A stretch of 64,000 nt of DNA from Icerya purchasi (GCA_039619475.1 CM077116.1:299812464-299876463), one strand, 5' to 3'. Positions 1 through 13,080 are shown, counted from the first letter of the stretch. Numbers and translations are program-made. The notes: generated by a model not told the origin, from the sequence alone.

Positions 1-1125
1 AATGCGTTAATTTTTTTGGTAATTAAAGTAATATACAAACGTATAAAGCGCGCGCGCGCGTGTGTATGCCTATGTGTGCGTATTAAAAATCAGACTTTTA
101 GGCGAACGTTTCTTCCGATGTATTTAAATTCCGATTTCGGAGGAGATGTTTTAAAACTCGCGCATACAGTTTCTTCACAGTTGGCGGAAGAAAAAAAAAA
201 ATGAAATTTTAATTAAAAACAATTAAATCGCGAACGACGAATGCGAAATAAAAATAAGATTATTACGCTTTTACAGCGAGAGATCAGATTGAAGAAGGGT
301 CGAAATTAAATACTACCGACAAGATGTGTACTTCACATCAATACCAAGTTTAAAGGCGCTCTTAAAGATAGATACCTCCGGAGACTAGAATAACTAATGG
401 CACAAACATTTTACAAAAGCGGGGAAAAAAAAAAATTCCTTAAAATTAATGCGGAAAAATTTCTCTAGATAGTGCAATTTAAAAACTGCGTGAAAACATT
501 TAAATATTTTTCTCTAATTGTACAAGTCTAACATAAATTAAAAAGAAAACTAACACCGTCCCTCGTAATAACTGCAGCAGATTTTAATGATCCCGTACAT
601 CGGTCGTTCGCGAAAAATAATTGTCAAAACCGAAATTTTGTAAACCAAATAGACCTCTACTTGAACGGGAGATACATTAAAAGATGCACAAAAAGTCTCG
701 CTCATTATGTTTTTAGGCAGATTTTTTCTTCTTCTAAATATCTTAGGCAATGCTTTTATCTATCAATACTGGGCTACAAAACCAGGCTCGCGACTGGCTG
801 ATCGCTATTCCTCGTTTAAGATCGAGTCTACGTAAAATCCCACAACATCTAATCTCCCCGCTTTTATCTGTTTGAAAAAATCAGCATTTCCTTAACGCTG
901 GTTTATAGTCTCATATTTTTCTTCTCCGATGTCGGAGTTATCACTTTGTAAAACGGATCTTCGAACACATTTCCATGAAAGACTCGTGTCACTCTATTCT
1001 CGTATATCCGATACGTTAAAATTAACATTTTCGGAATATGTGAATTACAGTATACCAGTTTATCAATGTACGCTTCGTAGTAAAATTTTTCTCCCCTTTT
1101 TATATTCTCTTAAAACAAAAATTAC
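1..1125. other. Intergenic, downstream of EGLN
   Basis: A+T-rich with a short CG/TG alternating tract at 49-64. No gene or repeat family recognised. Confidence 0.6.
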
Positions 1126-1600
1126 AGTAAAAATAAAATGCTTTTTTACAAAAAATAAATACCGATACTTGAAGGTTTATTATAAAAATTTAAAAATGCA
1201 CTAAAAAGTAAAAAATAATTACTCCCAATAAAAAATATATATCACAGAGTGATATAACACTTAAGTGGTGATATCGTAATTCTTATACAACATTAATACC
1301 TTTATTAGAGTTGGCATCAAATTCATGTTACAATATCTAGGAACAATTTAATGAACATTTAACGCAGTTTTTAATTATTATTATAATATGTAATATGAAT
1401 CCTACTCTAATAAGTATTAATGTTGTATAAGAATTACGATAATGTCACCACCTTTAAGTGTTATATCACTCTGATATATATTTTCTTATCGGAAGTAATT
1501 ATTATTTACTTTTTAGTGCATTTTTTGAATTTTTATAATAAACCTTGAAGTAGTCGGTATTTATTTTTTATAAAAAAAGCATTTTATTTTTTACCTTTTT
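1126..1600. mobile_element. Foldback/MITE-like element with long inverted repeats
   Basis: Left arm about 1126-1315 and right arm about 1400-1600 are reverse complements with scattered differences. Shared blocks include 'tgcactaaaaagtaaa' near the outside and 'cttatacaacattaat' near the inside. The spacer is about 85 bp. No coding capacity. A diverged relative lies at 36773-37186. Confidence 0.82.
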
Positions 1601-1734
1601 AGTGCATTTTTATTCAATTAAATTAAAACATTTTAATAAGAACAGATATTTCCACGGTGTAAAAACATCGAAAGCTACATTTCCATGGTAATTTGGCAAA
1701 TGTATAGTATTTTAAGTCAATAAATATAACCCGA

Positions 1735-2011
1735 CGGTGAAAACAATCATGAATGAAAAGCATCCAAAAAGCTTCAATCTCCCGCATTGTAAAGGATAAC
1801 TCAAAAACTACCGGGGTCAGATCTTGATCAAATTTAAATGGGACCACATGACAAACACCGCCTTTCAAATAAAAGAAGAATCATCAAAATCGGTTCATCT
1901 AGAAGAAAGTTCTGTGGTAACACACATAAAAAAAAAAAAAATAAAAAAAAAAAAAAAAATACAGTCGAATTGAATATCTCCTCCTTTTTTGAAGTCGGTT
2001 AAAAAATCTAA
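1735..2011 (+). mobile_element. 3' end of an RTE-like LINE
   Basis: The terminal 'ctcctccttttttgaagtcg' followed by 'gttaaaaaa' is a familiar 3' tail of RTE-type LINEs in insects. Preceding text ('actaccggggtcagat', 'ggtaacacacat') fits the 3' untranslated region of such elements. Clade assignment is from memory of the motif only. 5'-truncated, as is usual. Confidence 0.6.
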
Positions 2012-3452
2012 AGAACTCCGCCTTATAAAATAAATTCAGTTGAAATAAGAGATATAAATCACATGAATTAAAATGTTTAAATATCCCGGCAGAAAAAAAG
2101 ATAATGTTAACCCATTTAAATTTCATCGTGTTACGATACATATTTATGACGCCTAATCAAAGTTTTAAAACGAGGAATACATTCAAAAAGGTACGTAGGT
2201 ATACCGTAAATTAGTAATTTCTTGAATACGTAAGTGATGGATATACAAAACTTTTACTACCCAACAACATTGTGTAATTTGTTATGCCCTTTAAAATGTT
2301 CAGATAATTCGAATTGAGTTAATAAATAGGAATAGTTTATACGATAAAAACCAGAGCGAAAAAAAGATGTAAATCTACAAAATGATACTGTCAGCTAGTG
2401 GAATATACTCCCTAATCGACGGTGTAACCGGGGATAAATTACTGTACTATTTAATATGGTCCTAAAATATTTCATTCGAAAAATAAAACGTCCTAAATTG
2501 AATTTAGTAGCCGGGTAACATTGCAATTTATTGGTTTATTTATGTTGAGTGATGTTTAGAAAAAAAATAAAATAAAGTGTGTCTGGGAACAGTTCTGAGT
2601 TATATGGAATTTTTACTCATGCTGTAAACTAATAACCAAATATCGCCTCGGAAAAATTTCCGGTTGCGCCACGATTTTAGTTATGTTAATTTTAGGTTCA
2701 TATTAATATCGTATAACCTTTGTGCCATTTTAAACACTTAAATAACATGAGAGCACCAGTAATAACACAAATAAATTAAATATGGTTTTTTAATATTTAT
2801 TATAATAATATGTGTTATTACTGGTGCTTTCATGTTATTTGAGTATATGTTAACTTTATCAATTTTTCAGTTTAGCAACGAGCGTTAACGTGAATTTAAT
2901 AAAACTTACGGGAACAATGCGAATTAAAAATTTCTCATATGAACTCAACAAAGAAGATAATAAAATACTTCTATATGTAAAGAATTTCTAGATTTCATTA
3001 TCAATAGAGAACAAGATAATTAGATATTCATTGACAATAAAATTCAAAAAACACTTCAGAGATAAGTGTTCCATTATTTTCTTAGTCATTAAATTTTTAC
3101 TGTACGTTTTTTTTAAGATAAAACTTTATTACTCAATACATCATCATTTGCTACTGGTAAAATCCAAACCGTAATTTTACTCTTTGAAATAGTCACTAAT
3201 ACGGACGCAGGCTACTTTCGTTCGTGTTTTCTATTGCGATGGGGAAAAAAAATCGAAGCCACTATTATTTTTATACCAGACTAAAAATTATATCGTTGCA
3301 CATGTAATTTCTTCCAACTTGGACCTTCCAGTTAATTTCCCATTTTTAACTAGGAGTCATATTATATAAATATAATCGATATTAAAAATGATAATAACAT
3401 TTTCCCCCTTAATGAAATGTTGATTATAGTCGACAAAAAAAGTAAAATGAAC
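2012..3452. other. Intergenic
   Basis: Apart from the hairpin at 2740-2840, nothing recognised on either strand. Confidence 0.6.
2740..2840. repeat. Hairpin with 29-nt arms
   Basis: Arms 2740-2768 and 2812-2840 are inverted repeats with one mismatch, separated by 43 nt of A+T. A small MITE-like or foldback remnant. Confidence 0.7.
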
Positions 3453-3465
3453 AACTACTATTTTA

Positions 3466-3748
3466 AAATAAAGTAAGTCCCCCTTGATAAGGTATCATGG
3501 ATTGTAAAGTTAAGCTATCCATAATGGTACAAAGCCTAATGGATCTAAGGAGAATACTGGGGTCAGTTTCTTTCTACTTGGGATCCGCCTTTACTTTTCT
3601 CCAGATAATTCTCTGGTATAACCAATTCAATTTCAGGCTGGGTAAACTTGGGAGCGACTTGGATCCGGGACGAGATAAGTCTCGATAACCTATAATACCT
3701 CTGATTTGGTAGCCAAGCACCTTAACCACTAGGCTACCACGCTGCCAT
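3466..3748 (-). mobile_element. tRNA-derived SINE with 13-bp target duplication
   Basis: On the minus strand it begins 'ggcagcgtggtagcctagtg', with a pol III A-box-like 'tagcctagtgg', and a degenerate B box ('ggatccaagtc') about 50 nt on. A 13-bp direct repeat, AACTACTATTTTA, flanks it at 3453-3465 and 3749-3761. This is the mark of target-primed reverse transcription. A diverged copy lies at 50290-50536. Confidence 0.8.
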
Positions 3749-3761
3749 AACTACTATTTTA

Positions 3762-5709
3762 CGAAATAAAATTTTTAGAATTTTTAGAATTTTAAACGTA
3801 GGAAGTAACTCTACTTAAAAACCGAAACGCTTTAAAAAATTATACTAGCAGAATAGGCGCGTATCAAATAATATCGTTTATCCGAATGAACAGAAAAACA
3901 AATCAAAAATAAAATTCAAAAAAATGCAACATTTTTTTATGTAAAAGTAAGTGAAGTGAAATTTATGTGGCATTCAGTAATGAGTGTCCTGCGGTAATAA
4001 AGAGACTAGAATTAAAAAAAAAAAAAAAAACCTACTAAATAGAACGCATACATATCACGCTGTAAACGTATTGTTTCTGATGAGCGTTTCTTGACGATCA
4101 ACTAGAAAAGGGAATAAAATGTTATACGCACTGTTTAAAATAAACAAAAAAAGAAAAACTGAGATAATTGTATTGTATATAAAACTACGAGTAAGAATGG
4201 GATTTCTAACTTCCTTATAGTAGACTGCTTAACTTTTAACTCTTTTTAAAAATCGTAATCTTATTTTCATTAAGCAAAAAAGAAAAATTTTAATCTGGTC
4301 TCATCGAACCAAAAGGAAGCAATACACAAGTTCCCACAGACGTTCATGTCCCATCGTTCATAAACATATGTGTGTCTTTTCATCCTCATGCAACCTAACT
4401 GGAATTATCGGATTCTTCGACGTAAGTTCTCCCTAGTGTGCGGCATATTCTTCTGATGCTAGAATTAGGGTGTGCTCTAATTTTTCTTTGCCATATTAAA
4501 AGATTTGAGATAATAATACATATTGAAATCAACTGTCATCCTTCATTCCCTCGTTTTTTTCGTTCTAAATCTTTTATTATTTTACCAATATTTAATTTAA
4601 TTTATATAGACATGAGTGCGTGCATGTAGGCCCGCGCGCGAGTGTGTGTGTATGGTTTATGTATTTGAGTATTATGCGAAACTAAATTTTATGCAAAATT
4701 AAATACTACAAATTAATGTTTTACTTACAATAATTTATGAAAACGAAAAAATACGGATGTCTAATATTAATGCGATATTCGCTTATAAATTTAAAATAAT
4801 TTTTTTCTTCCTTTTTTTCCTTTATTAAAGGAAACTCTTTTCCTATATCACTATAACTGAAAATAATAAAAGTTCGCAATTGCTCGTTTTCTCTTTTTTA
4901 GCGAATGAAAATACAGTCAAAAAAGTTTAACGCAAAAATTGTCTCTCAAGCTTTAAAAAAGTCCCAATTTAAACATTATTAAGACGACAATAAGTGCAGC
5001 ACTTACATATTTGTAATGAATAGATTATTAAAAAAGCGTTGGATATAATAAAACCTTATAAAAATGAATAAAACTCTACATTGACATATTTCCCATAAAA
5101 TGTTCCAGTTGTGAGGAATTGTTTTTTGAAATTTTTTTACATTCGAATCCGAAAATCTGATAGTATTTTAAATTACACTCGAGAAGGATCGTTACTTTTA
5201 GGCTATTAAAGCAAAAAGCTGACACAGAGTGATTAAAATAAATTAGTGCCTACTAAGACAGACAGATCATCGCACTTTCTGTTTCGAAACATTACATTAG
5301 TTCAAACATTTGCCTACCTTTTAACACGTTGTTTATAGTCTTTTTCTGTTAAAAATTTAGAACCAAGTTTTCATTTTTAAAAGTATTTCAGACTTGTATA
5401 ATTATTGGTAAAATTCGCATACTCTGTGAGTTCTTTTTTCCAAAATTGTACAAAAGATTATATTATTCGATGATGAATGCATTCCTAAAAAATCCTCAAA
5501 AAAAGTATAAAGCTGGCAAACTTTATTCAAGAAGAATAGATTTTTTGTATAAAAAAAAAAAAACAACGCACTTTACTAGTTGGTTTTTTTTTTGTGATGA
5601 AGTGTAACCCGATTAATGATTTATTGATATAGTTTTATTTAGCTGTTAAAGCAAGCAAATACTTCGGTCCGCCGTAAAGTTTGAAAGGAAACCATGTCAT
5701 AAAACTGTA
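3762..5709. other. Intergenic
   Basis: A+T-rich, with homopolymer runs and a short CG/TG tract at 4632-4650. No coding signal. Confidence 0.6.
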
Positions 5710-5717
5710 GTTTGTGA

Positions 5718-6372
5718 CTGGGCCGTATCTGAGGGGGGTTTCAGGGTTCAACTCCCAACAAATGTCTGCGAAATAATAACTAAATTAATTAAATGAACCG
5801 AAATTCAGAATAAATTTATTTCTTTTCAATTTTTGACAAAAGTAAAGAAAATCGAAATTTTTATGAATTCTATGGAAACGACAATTTTTTATTTGTTTTT
5901 ATTGCAGTGTTCAAATATTGCAATACAATAATTGACTACAAGGTTTTAGCGTACTATTTATAAATAGATATATTTCATGATAATGCACACACACGCACAT
6001 ATATATATATATATATATATATGTATACATTGGCGTCACCAGTGGGAGGACAGCTTCCCCCTCTAGAGTTTTGAAACTTTTTAATCAACTGCCATGATGA
6101 ATATTCATAGGCACGTAATCATGCACAATTTGGAAGACTTTTATCAGAAACCTACGAAAATTATGTTTTAATTAAGATTTTATTCTTGGTCAATAAAATA
6201 TTAAGCCTTTATAACTCATAAATTTTATTTTTCTTATAACTCAAATCCTCTTTCTATCATCTTGCCCCCCCCGGGGGGGGGGGGGGGGGCTCATTGGCTG
6301 GCGACGCTCTTGTATATATATATTAAATATTTTCGTAACCCCTCCCAAAATTTTGGTCTAGATACGGCCCTG
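5718..6372 (+). mobile_element. hAT-like non-autonomous element, copy A, with inner segment
   Basis: Homologous to 50653-51309. Ends are 'ctgggccgtatct' and, inverted, 'cagggccgtatct'. The flanking 8-mers (5710-5717 and 6373-6380) agree at only 5 of 8 positions, so the target duplication has probably decayed. The inner segment, about 6032-6308, starts 'ggcgtcaccag', ends 'ggcgacgct', and sits between two TA-repeat tracts in the opposite orientation from copy B. Confidence 0.83.
6032..6308 (+). mobile_element. Inner nested segment of copy A
   Basis: About 277 bp with short inverted ends (gRcgtcRccag type). It matches the reverse complement of 50949-51244 along its whole length, apart from small indels and the expanded C/G run. 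It is either an element inserted in a TA repeat or an invertible core. Confidence 0.8.
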
Positions 6373-6380
6373 GTTCGTTG

Positions 6381-8879
6381 TACGCAGAATAATTTAGCGA
6401 TACATTTCTTTTGTTTCCAACAAAATGTCATTAACAAAATCATTATCCGGATTCTTTTTTTTTTTTTATTTTTTTCTGAAATTCCATGGCACCACTTTTC
6501 AGTTTAATTTGATTTCACTTTTTCATTTTTTTTTAAATATTTTTTAAATAATTTATAAAATCTCACGTAGTTTTTAAACAAACTGAACTTCGTACTTGCA
6601 GAGTACGGAAAATACAACACGTACTACAAATGTTTAACTATCAACGAAGAAGAGTTTATTCGAACAAAAACTGCGACAAATTTAATTTCAAATCGGAAAT
6701 AGCATTTATAAAGCATCGACGCCGTTAAATAAACGATAAAAACGACAAATCAAACAAAACTGATAATGTATATTTACCTTTGAGAAGTTCGCTACTCTAT
6801 TCTCCGACAATCGAAGAGCGATATTAAACTCGCGTCCGTTTTTTCATCGTGTGGATCTGTGCACCGTAAGGATCTGACTTTTGTCCACCTTTTTCTTTGA
6901 AGAATCTTTACTATCTGTTCCAAAGTAAGGTACCAAGTTTTTTATATGGCACTCATGTATTTTTATTCTATTTCACAATAATAGTTGTTTAAATTTTATC
7001 GAGTCTTTTTTAATTTTTACTTATTTTTATACGTTCTAAAATCTTTCGCTTTGAATTAATGCTAAAAGGAATTGCGTCCCCCGGATCAATAAAGAATATC
7101 ATACGCACCGCGTTAAAATTGATGCACTCGTAAACGTAGGTTTTTACACGTGAAGTTTACATTGTTTCCGATCAAACTGTAAATGAGCCAAATAACGATG
7201 AAAAAAATAAATTAAAAAAAAAAAAAACGGTTTCAAACACCTTTTGTTCTGCACTTTTTAATTATACAATTGATACTAGGCAATGCACATTAATTTAAAA
7301 ATTTCGCAACGTATTGCTCCATCGTTTACTGACCCCTTATTTCGCGAGATTTGAAAAACATTTACATTTGGCCATTTTGGCCTCGCAACAGGCTGTGCCC
7401 CTTGACCCTTCTTGCTTACATTTCTGTCTCTTTCCCTTCTATACTTTGTATAAAATGATTAAAATTTACAACGTAATTCTAAATCGAACCATATGAATAT
7501 AATACCATAATCACAAAAATCTTACAAAATATAACAAACGTTACATAAAATCGGGACATTTTTTCTAATGGAGGCTAGCCTAAGAATTACGTTGTAATTA
7601 ATATACATATATATATATATATTTTAATTTAATTTTCTAGACAACGCCAACGTTTTAAAAATGTATAGTTTTATAAAATTAATAAAGAAATTATTTGCAT
7701 CGTAAACGAGTTATCGCGACTGTTCAATGCAATTCCGGTTTATTTTTCGTTTTACCAGTTCAGCTTTACCATTTGCAAGCGAAATGTCAATCTCATTCAC
7801 GGTAGTTTGGAATTTACATAAATTCTATCGAGAATTTCTGTTAATCCGAACTCAACCTCATTAATTAAGCGCTTACAACAGTTAAACTAGCAACGGTTCG
7901 TGTTTAGGACTTAATCCGAAACATTAATATTCTTCCGTTAGGAGCGAAGGAGTGGAATGGGAAAAAAAATCAAAAATAACAACTGTAATAAGTCTGATAG
8001 TTGATAATATCAGAGTAAATATTAATTTTTGACGTTACCTAAAATAACTGAAACCAAATTGGAAATTGAAATATCGTCTGTAATCTATAACGATGCCGTG
8101 ATCCAATAGGCAAATGGTAAAATCTAGTGGAACTAATGGAATCGTATTAAAAAGCAACTTCGAAACCAAGATGATTTATAAATTAAGTCGGAATGACAGA
8201 GTTTTAAAGAAAAAATTAGTACAATGCGGACAGACCAGAAAGAATTGCCGCATCATACGGAAGATTTAAAGTTAGTTTTTGAAATGTGCACAAGCACACG
8301 TTCCGAGTACGGAGAAAAAAACGGAAAACGATTTTGAAAAAATTTTATCAACGGTGTTCCCCGGAAGGATTTTACGAATAATATTGTGAGACGGTATACT
8401 CTACGTTTTTGATCTAACGAAAGAGCACGGTGAATAAGTCTTGCAGTCGTAACGGTAACGAATATAAATAATCCTATTTTATTCAAATTCAACGAGAATA
8501 ATTGAAGAAAATTGTTTTAAAGATGTAGTTTAGTCAACCGTTTAAGAGTGCGCTGAAAATTCCACAGGACAACCGCTCATTGAGAGTCTGACGAAAACTC
8601 CTTAGCGGCGTGTTTTGTTAGTCTGTTAAGTGTTAGTTATCCTAATGGAGCAGAATGGAGAGGAATTACTTCTTCATTATTACTTATTATTTCCACCTTC
8701 TTGTTTTTATTATTCGCATACAATCGCACAGCTGCCAATCGAATTATCAATACGCTTTCCCCATACGATAGACATTTTAATCTACCAGCTGTTAAAGGCA
8801 ACGTAGGCAACTGCTGCATCACCATTTCTCAGTGTGAAATTCACGAAAATCAAAATTCTCGGCTACTGAAGTGCATTCC
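6381..8879. other. Intergenic, with element copy 1 at 7357-7598
   Basis: Outside that element no family was recognised. Overlapping antisense open frames at 8637-8904 have no family resemblance. Confidence 0.55.
7357..7598 (-). mobile_element. TA-repeat-associated element, copy 1 (minus)
   Basis: Inverted repeat 'ttacaacgtaattct' (7466-7480) / 'agaattacgttgtaa' (7583-7597), plus a shared side segment containing 'gcgaggccaaaatggcc'-type sequence read on the minus strand. Shorter internally than the other two copies. A TA tract follows it directly. Confidence 0.75.
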
Positions 8880-9215
8880 CCTCGCAGGTAGTCAAATCGA
8901 GTGAATTTGGTGGCAGTTGAATGGTATTCGTTCTGTTCTTTGCCAAAAAATCACGAATAATATTGTCCTTTTTTTGCATGAAATTCAGGTCTTTCGGCAC
9001 CAGCATTGTCTCAAGCGCAAACCATTAACCAAAATGTCTTGGACGAATCTATAAACGATGTTCAAGTCCTTTGCTAACTCTGTGATGATCAATTTGCAAT
9101 TTCCGGCCAACATTTCTTTAATTTTATCGATGTCGACGGCCAGTCGCTGCGTTCGTCAACCTCGACGGACTCACCACCACTTCTGAAGTGTTCGTGTCAT
9201 ACGTAAACATTTGTT
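8880..9215 (-). pseudogene. Mariner transposase remnant, internally deleted
   Basis: On the minus strand the HTH region reads 'SIDKIKEMLAGNCKLIITEL' and 'AKDLNIVYRFVQDILVNGLR', then 'CWCRKT' and 'ISCKKRT' in shifted frames. It jumps directly to 'IIRDFLAKNRTNTIQLPPNS', which lies near the third catalytic Asp. About 100 residues, including the first two catalytic aspartates, are missing. Similar in type to the copies at 52.7 and 54.7 kb. No inverted repeats were found. Confidence 0.75.
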
Positions 9216-9524
9216 TTCCATAAAGTATCATTGTCAAAACATTTCTCTAACATTTTCAAAGTCTTTGCTCCGTCGAATCCATTTTAAACTCGTTAATGCA
9301 AAGTTAGTTCCATTTTTAAAATCGAAAAAATCGAAAACACTCACAAAGACAGATGACTCAACACGATATAACTTTTACAAATGTCAAGCCATAGACACTT
9401 AAATTAGGCAGGATTGTTAACGGCAGATGTAGTAACCTAAGAAGAAAAAAAGTTCAAATCAGTGACAGAGCGACGCCGTGGTCGTTCCTGAAACTTTTTG
9501 ATCAAGGTAGAATGTATATTAGTG

Positions 9525-9755
9525 ATCGTCACTCCTAAGCTGGGGTTAATAAGAAAATCTGTAACTTCTTTTCACTGCGAAAGTTATTGTTACGCGAACT
9601 TTAAATTTATTGGCTCGAACAGATTTTTAATACATTTATATATATATATATATACTAAAAATGACGTAATCAATTGAAATCTACTCTTCTAAAAGTATAA
9701 TAAAAGAACTAGTAACCGAAGGTGCAGGATGTGTCTCATGTGAGGTCCAAAGCAT
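9525..9755 (+). repeat. Interspersed repeat, copy 1
   Basis: Shares 'gctggggttaataagaaa', 'caattgaaatctactcttct' and 'tgaggtcc' in order with 55430-55680 ('gctggggctaataagaaa', 'caattgaaacctaatcctct', 'tgaggttcg'). Family unknown. A TA repeat lies inside or beside both copies. Confidence 0.5.
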
Positions 9756-11799
9756 TGACTACATATTAACGTGTCAAGCCCGATTAATTTATCTGTGTCT
9801 GAAGTATATAATTGGATAAATTTAACATAAATAATAATAATAAAGTTTTAATCTCATCATCCTTTTAACAAAGACGGTTCAATATACGTACGATGATCCG
9901 GTATATCGCTTTAAAAATTACATTGCATTTGAGAAAACGCCTCTGATTTAGAACCAAATTTAGACTAATATATCTTTTAATAGAATTCAATTTTAAATTC
10001 AGCGATTTTCAATATTTTCGATCAGAGCATGATTTGACCTGGGCCGTCTTTCTCAAGTTACTGCGGCCTTGAACCCAAGACTAAGAGGGGGACCAATAAA
10101 ATTTTAAAAATGTATTTTTTAAATGCTTATATAGCAACACTTTAGCTGGAAAAACCGATGACCTACCAATAATACAAGATGTAACAAATTTATAACTAGC
10201 GGCGCCCTTTAAAGTTCAAGGTTTCCCGATGGACCAAAATGTAAAAACAGCATTGGATCTAACGTACTGTACGGGAAGTTTTAAAATGCAAACTGTAAAA
10301 TTTTGTCTTTAAACGATTTTTTTCCTTGTATTTTTAGGATTATATTGATTGACGAAACAAGATATAGCATATGATAAAAACACAACACGCACCTGACAAG
10401 CCCTTAGATATGCAATAGATTTTGGTATTTAGAATTATTCAAAAATATGGAGCAATTAAAGAGAATGAATCGGAATTAATAAGATCTAAAATTAAATAGT
10501 TTTTTTTTTGTTTTTTTTTTTTTAAATAATCAAGCGATACACGTTTAATGTTAACTTTATTTTTCTCATATGAGCGCACGTTTTCCATTTAGTAGATGTT
10601 CTGCCGTTGTCATGTTTTGATTTTATTTTATTTTTTCTTTATTTTAAAGATTTCACGTTTATTCTCGCAATCGAGCAATGCGATTCCTTCTTATTTTTTC
10701 TTTATAAACAAGCGATTTTGCAAATCTCGTGCAAAAAAAATCGAGTAACATTAGATGTAGAATTCTATCAGCATCGATCGTGTCTTATTCATCTGTGTTC
10801 ACATATGTTTTGTAACAAAACTCTTTAAAATGTGGTTTTCTGGACAACTCTTTTGTAATACCGCGTGAACTTATTTTCCAAAAAAAAAAAAGAAAAAAAA
10901 AAAGTTCATTAGCTTCATTTAAATTTTTTGGATATTAATAAATAATACATCTTTTCGAGAAAATTTTGATTCACCAATCCACCGAATATTGGCATATAGT
11001 GGTAACAAATGTATAAAGGAAAGAATGTATTTTTTGTTAGCGCGCAACACCGACCAAATTTGGACAAAGTGAGTTTTTCTGCAACTTCTGTAATATTTTC
11101 CAGTGAAATCGGCAATAAAAGCATCTAAAATTTTTCCATCTATCTCGGCGTTGAAGATCGTTCACACTTCGAAACGAAAAAAAGGCAAATCTAACAATAA
11201 ACCTTAAAGTATACGCCATTTTGTTATTTATAATAAAAATAAATTATTTTCGTTTAATTTTTTATTCTTATTAATTGTAAAATTTTAATTTTCATACTTC
11301 TTTAAAATACAAAATCACAAAATCTTCAAATCTGTATTGTATTTTCCAGTATTTTTCGTATAATTAATAGCCACCGTGTTATGTTGTTTTGCACTGATAA
11401 TACGAAACAGAAGTTTTACAAAGTATTTAAAGGATCAGCTGATTTTTTTTTTTAAAGTCTTACTAATATAAATTTTTTAGTAATTTCGCATCGTAAACAC
11501 TTTCATTAATGCCTTCAATTTTTTTTTTTCAGTGTCTTTTAAAAGACTATTTACTTGTTTCGTCAATGAAATATGAAGCTAAAGAAGAAAAAAAAAACAT
11601 TTAAAAACAAAAGTTAACACATAAAACCCTCCACCGAGTGCGTCAAATCGTGTTAAAATAAAAAATATTGAAAATCGCTGATATCTTAAAATCGATACTT
11701 AGGTTAAATCTGGTTCTAAACTAGGTCTTCTACCAAATGTTAACATGTGTCTATTATATCGATATACCGAACTCCTATTTGAGTAAGTATATGCATATA
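9756..11799. other. Intergenic
   Basis: A short richer stretch near 10040-10110 ('ctgggccgtctttctc') hints at transposon debris but cannot be assigned. No gene seen. Confidence 0.55.
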
Positions 11800-11801
11800 T
11801 A

Positions 11802-13078
11802 ACATATCGTTCAATAAGTCCTGGGACTAACTCACAGATGGCATTAGTAATATCAAATCTACTTCGTTTTTCGAAAGAACTAACCTTGAAATAAGACATG
11901 TCTAATGTTCACGTCAATCGGACCATAAGCTACTGTGGTGAAAGTGACGCTACTTTTTCATGTGTGCAAAAAATGGAAAAAACGAGTTTCGTGTGTTAAT
12001 AAAACATTGCTATTTAATGGGAAAAAATACCGTGCAAGCTCAGTGATGGTTTGAAAAATGTTATCCAAACTCTGCTCCGTCGAAAATAAAGATTTGCCGG
12101 TGGTATGCTGATTTCAAACGTGATCGGACTGATACAAACGAAGCGGTACGTTTGGGTAGACCAAATGAAGTATAGTAACTCCAGAAAATATTAAGCAAGT
12201 TTTGAAAATAGTGATGGATGACCTTAAACTGAAAGTTCGTGAGATTGCTGAGATGGTAAACATATCAACTGGAAGTGCGTCTACAATTTTACACGAAAAA
12301 TTGGGCATGAAAAAGATCTTTTCCAAATGGGTGCCGCGTTTTCTCACAATGGAACAAAAATAACAAGTCGACGATTCAAAGAGCTGTTTATCACTGTTTA
12401 CTAGCAATAAACAGTATTTCTTGCGTCGGTATGTGACAATGGACGAAACACGGGACCATCATTTCACTCCGGAGTGGAAGCGGCAGTCAGCTGAATGGCG
12501 TGCAGCCGGTGAAAGCCGTCCTAAGCGCACGAAAACGCAACAGTCAGCTGGCAAAGTCATGGCGTCAGCTTTTTGGGATGCGCACGGTATAATTTACATC
12601 GACTACCTTCAAAAGGGAAAATTCATCAGCAGAGACTAATTGAGTTATTGATGCGTTTGAAGGACGAAATCGCAAAAAAAACGACCGCACATGAAGAAGA
12701 AAAAAGTCATCTTTTATCAAGACCATACACCGGGCCACAAGCCAATGAAAACAGTGGCCAAATTGAACGAGTTGGGCTTCATTCTGCTTCCCCACCCATT
12801 ATACTCTCCAGATCTAGCCTCCAGCGACTACCGGCTCTTTGCTGATCTCAAAAAGATGCTTCAGGGGAAAAAATTTGGCTCGAATGAGGAAGTAATCGCT
12901 GCAACTAAAGCTTATTTTAAGGCTAAGGACAAATCGTTTTACAAGCATGGTGTCGAAAAGTTATAAAAGCATTGGAATGATTGTATCGCACTTGAAGGTG
13001 ATTATTTTGATGAATAAAAATGAATTTTGCGAAACAAATGTTTTCTTGGTTAGTCCCGGGACTTATTGAACGATGTGT
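11802..13078 (+). mobile_element. Decayed mariner element with recognisable inverted repeats
   Basis: About 1,277 bp. The ends are inverted repeats of roughly 29 bp sharing 'atcgttcaataagtcc' and 'gggactaac' (left near 11803-11831, right near 13049-13077), with two differences. TA flanks both sides (11800-11801 and 13079-13080). The transposase inside is broken, and its sequence belongs to a different mariner group from the copy at 52.7 kb. Confidence 0.9.
11973..13017 (+). pseudogene. Mariner transposase pseudogene
   Basis: Readable in pieces along the plus strand. The start codon is followed by a one-base shift near 11983. A helix-turn-helix part holds several stops. 'RRYVTMDETRDHH' has the first catalytic Asp, with the following Trp changed to Arg. 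'VIFYQDHTPGHKPM' has the second Asp, with the usual Asn changed to His. 'YSPDLASSDYRLFADLKKML' has the third. The DD34D spacing is kept. A disruption near 12637 and an extra A in the A-run at 12673-12680 move the frame out and back; TAA interrupts the C-terminus at 12964. Several independent lesions mean it is long dead. Confidence 0.9.
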
Positions 13079-13080
13079 TA

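Noticed and set aside
5746..5756. B-box-like 'ggttcaactcc'
   Set aside because: Lies inside a hAT-like element with no A box or cloverleaf.
8637..8904. Overlapping open frames on both strands
   Set aside because: No known family, no splice or codon signal; next to a mariner remnant.
12114..12407. 97-codon minus-strand open frame
   Set aside because: Antisense shadow of the decayed mariner transposase.
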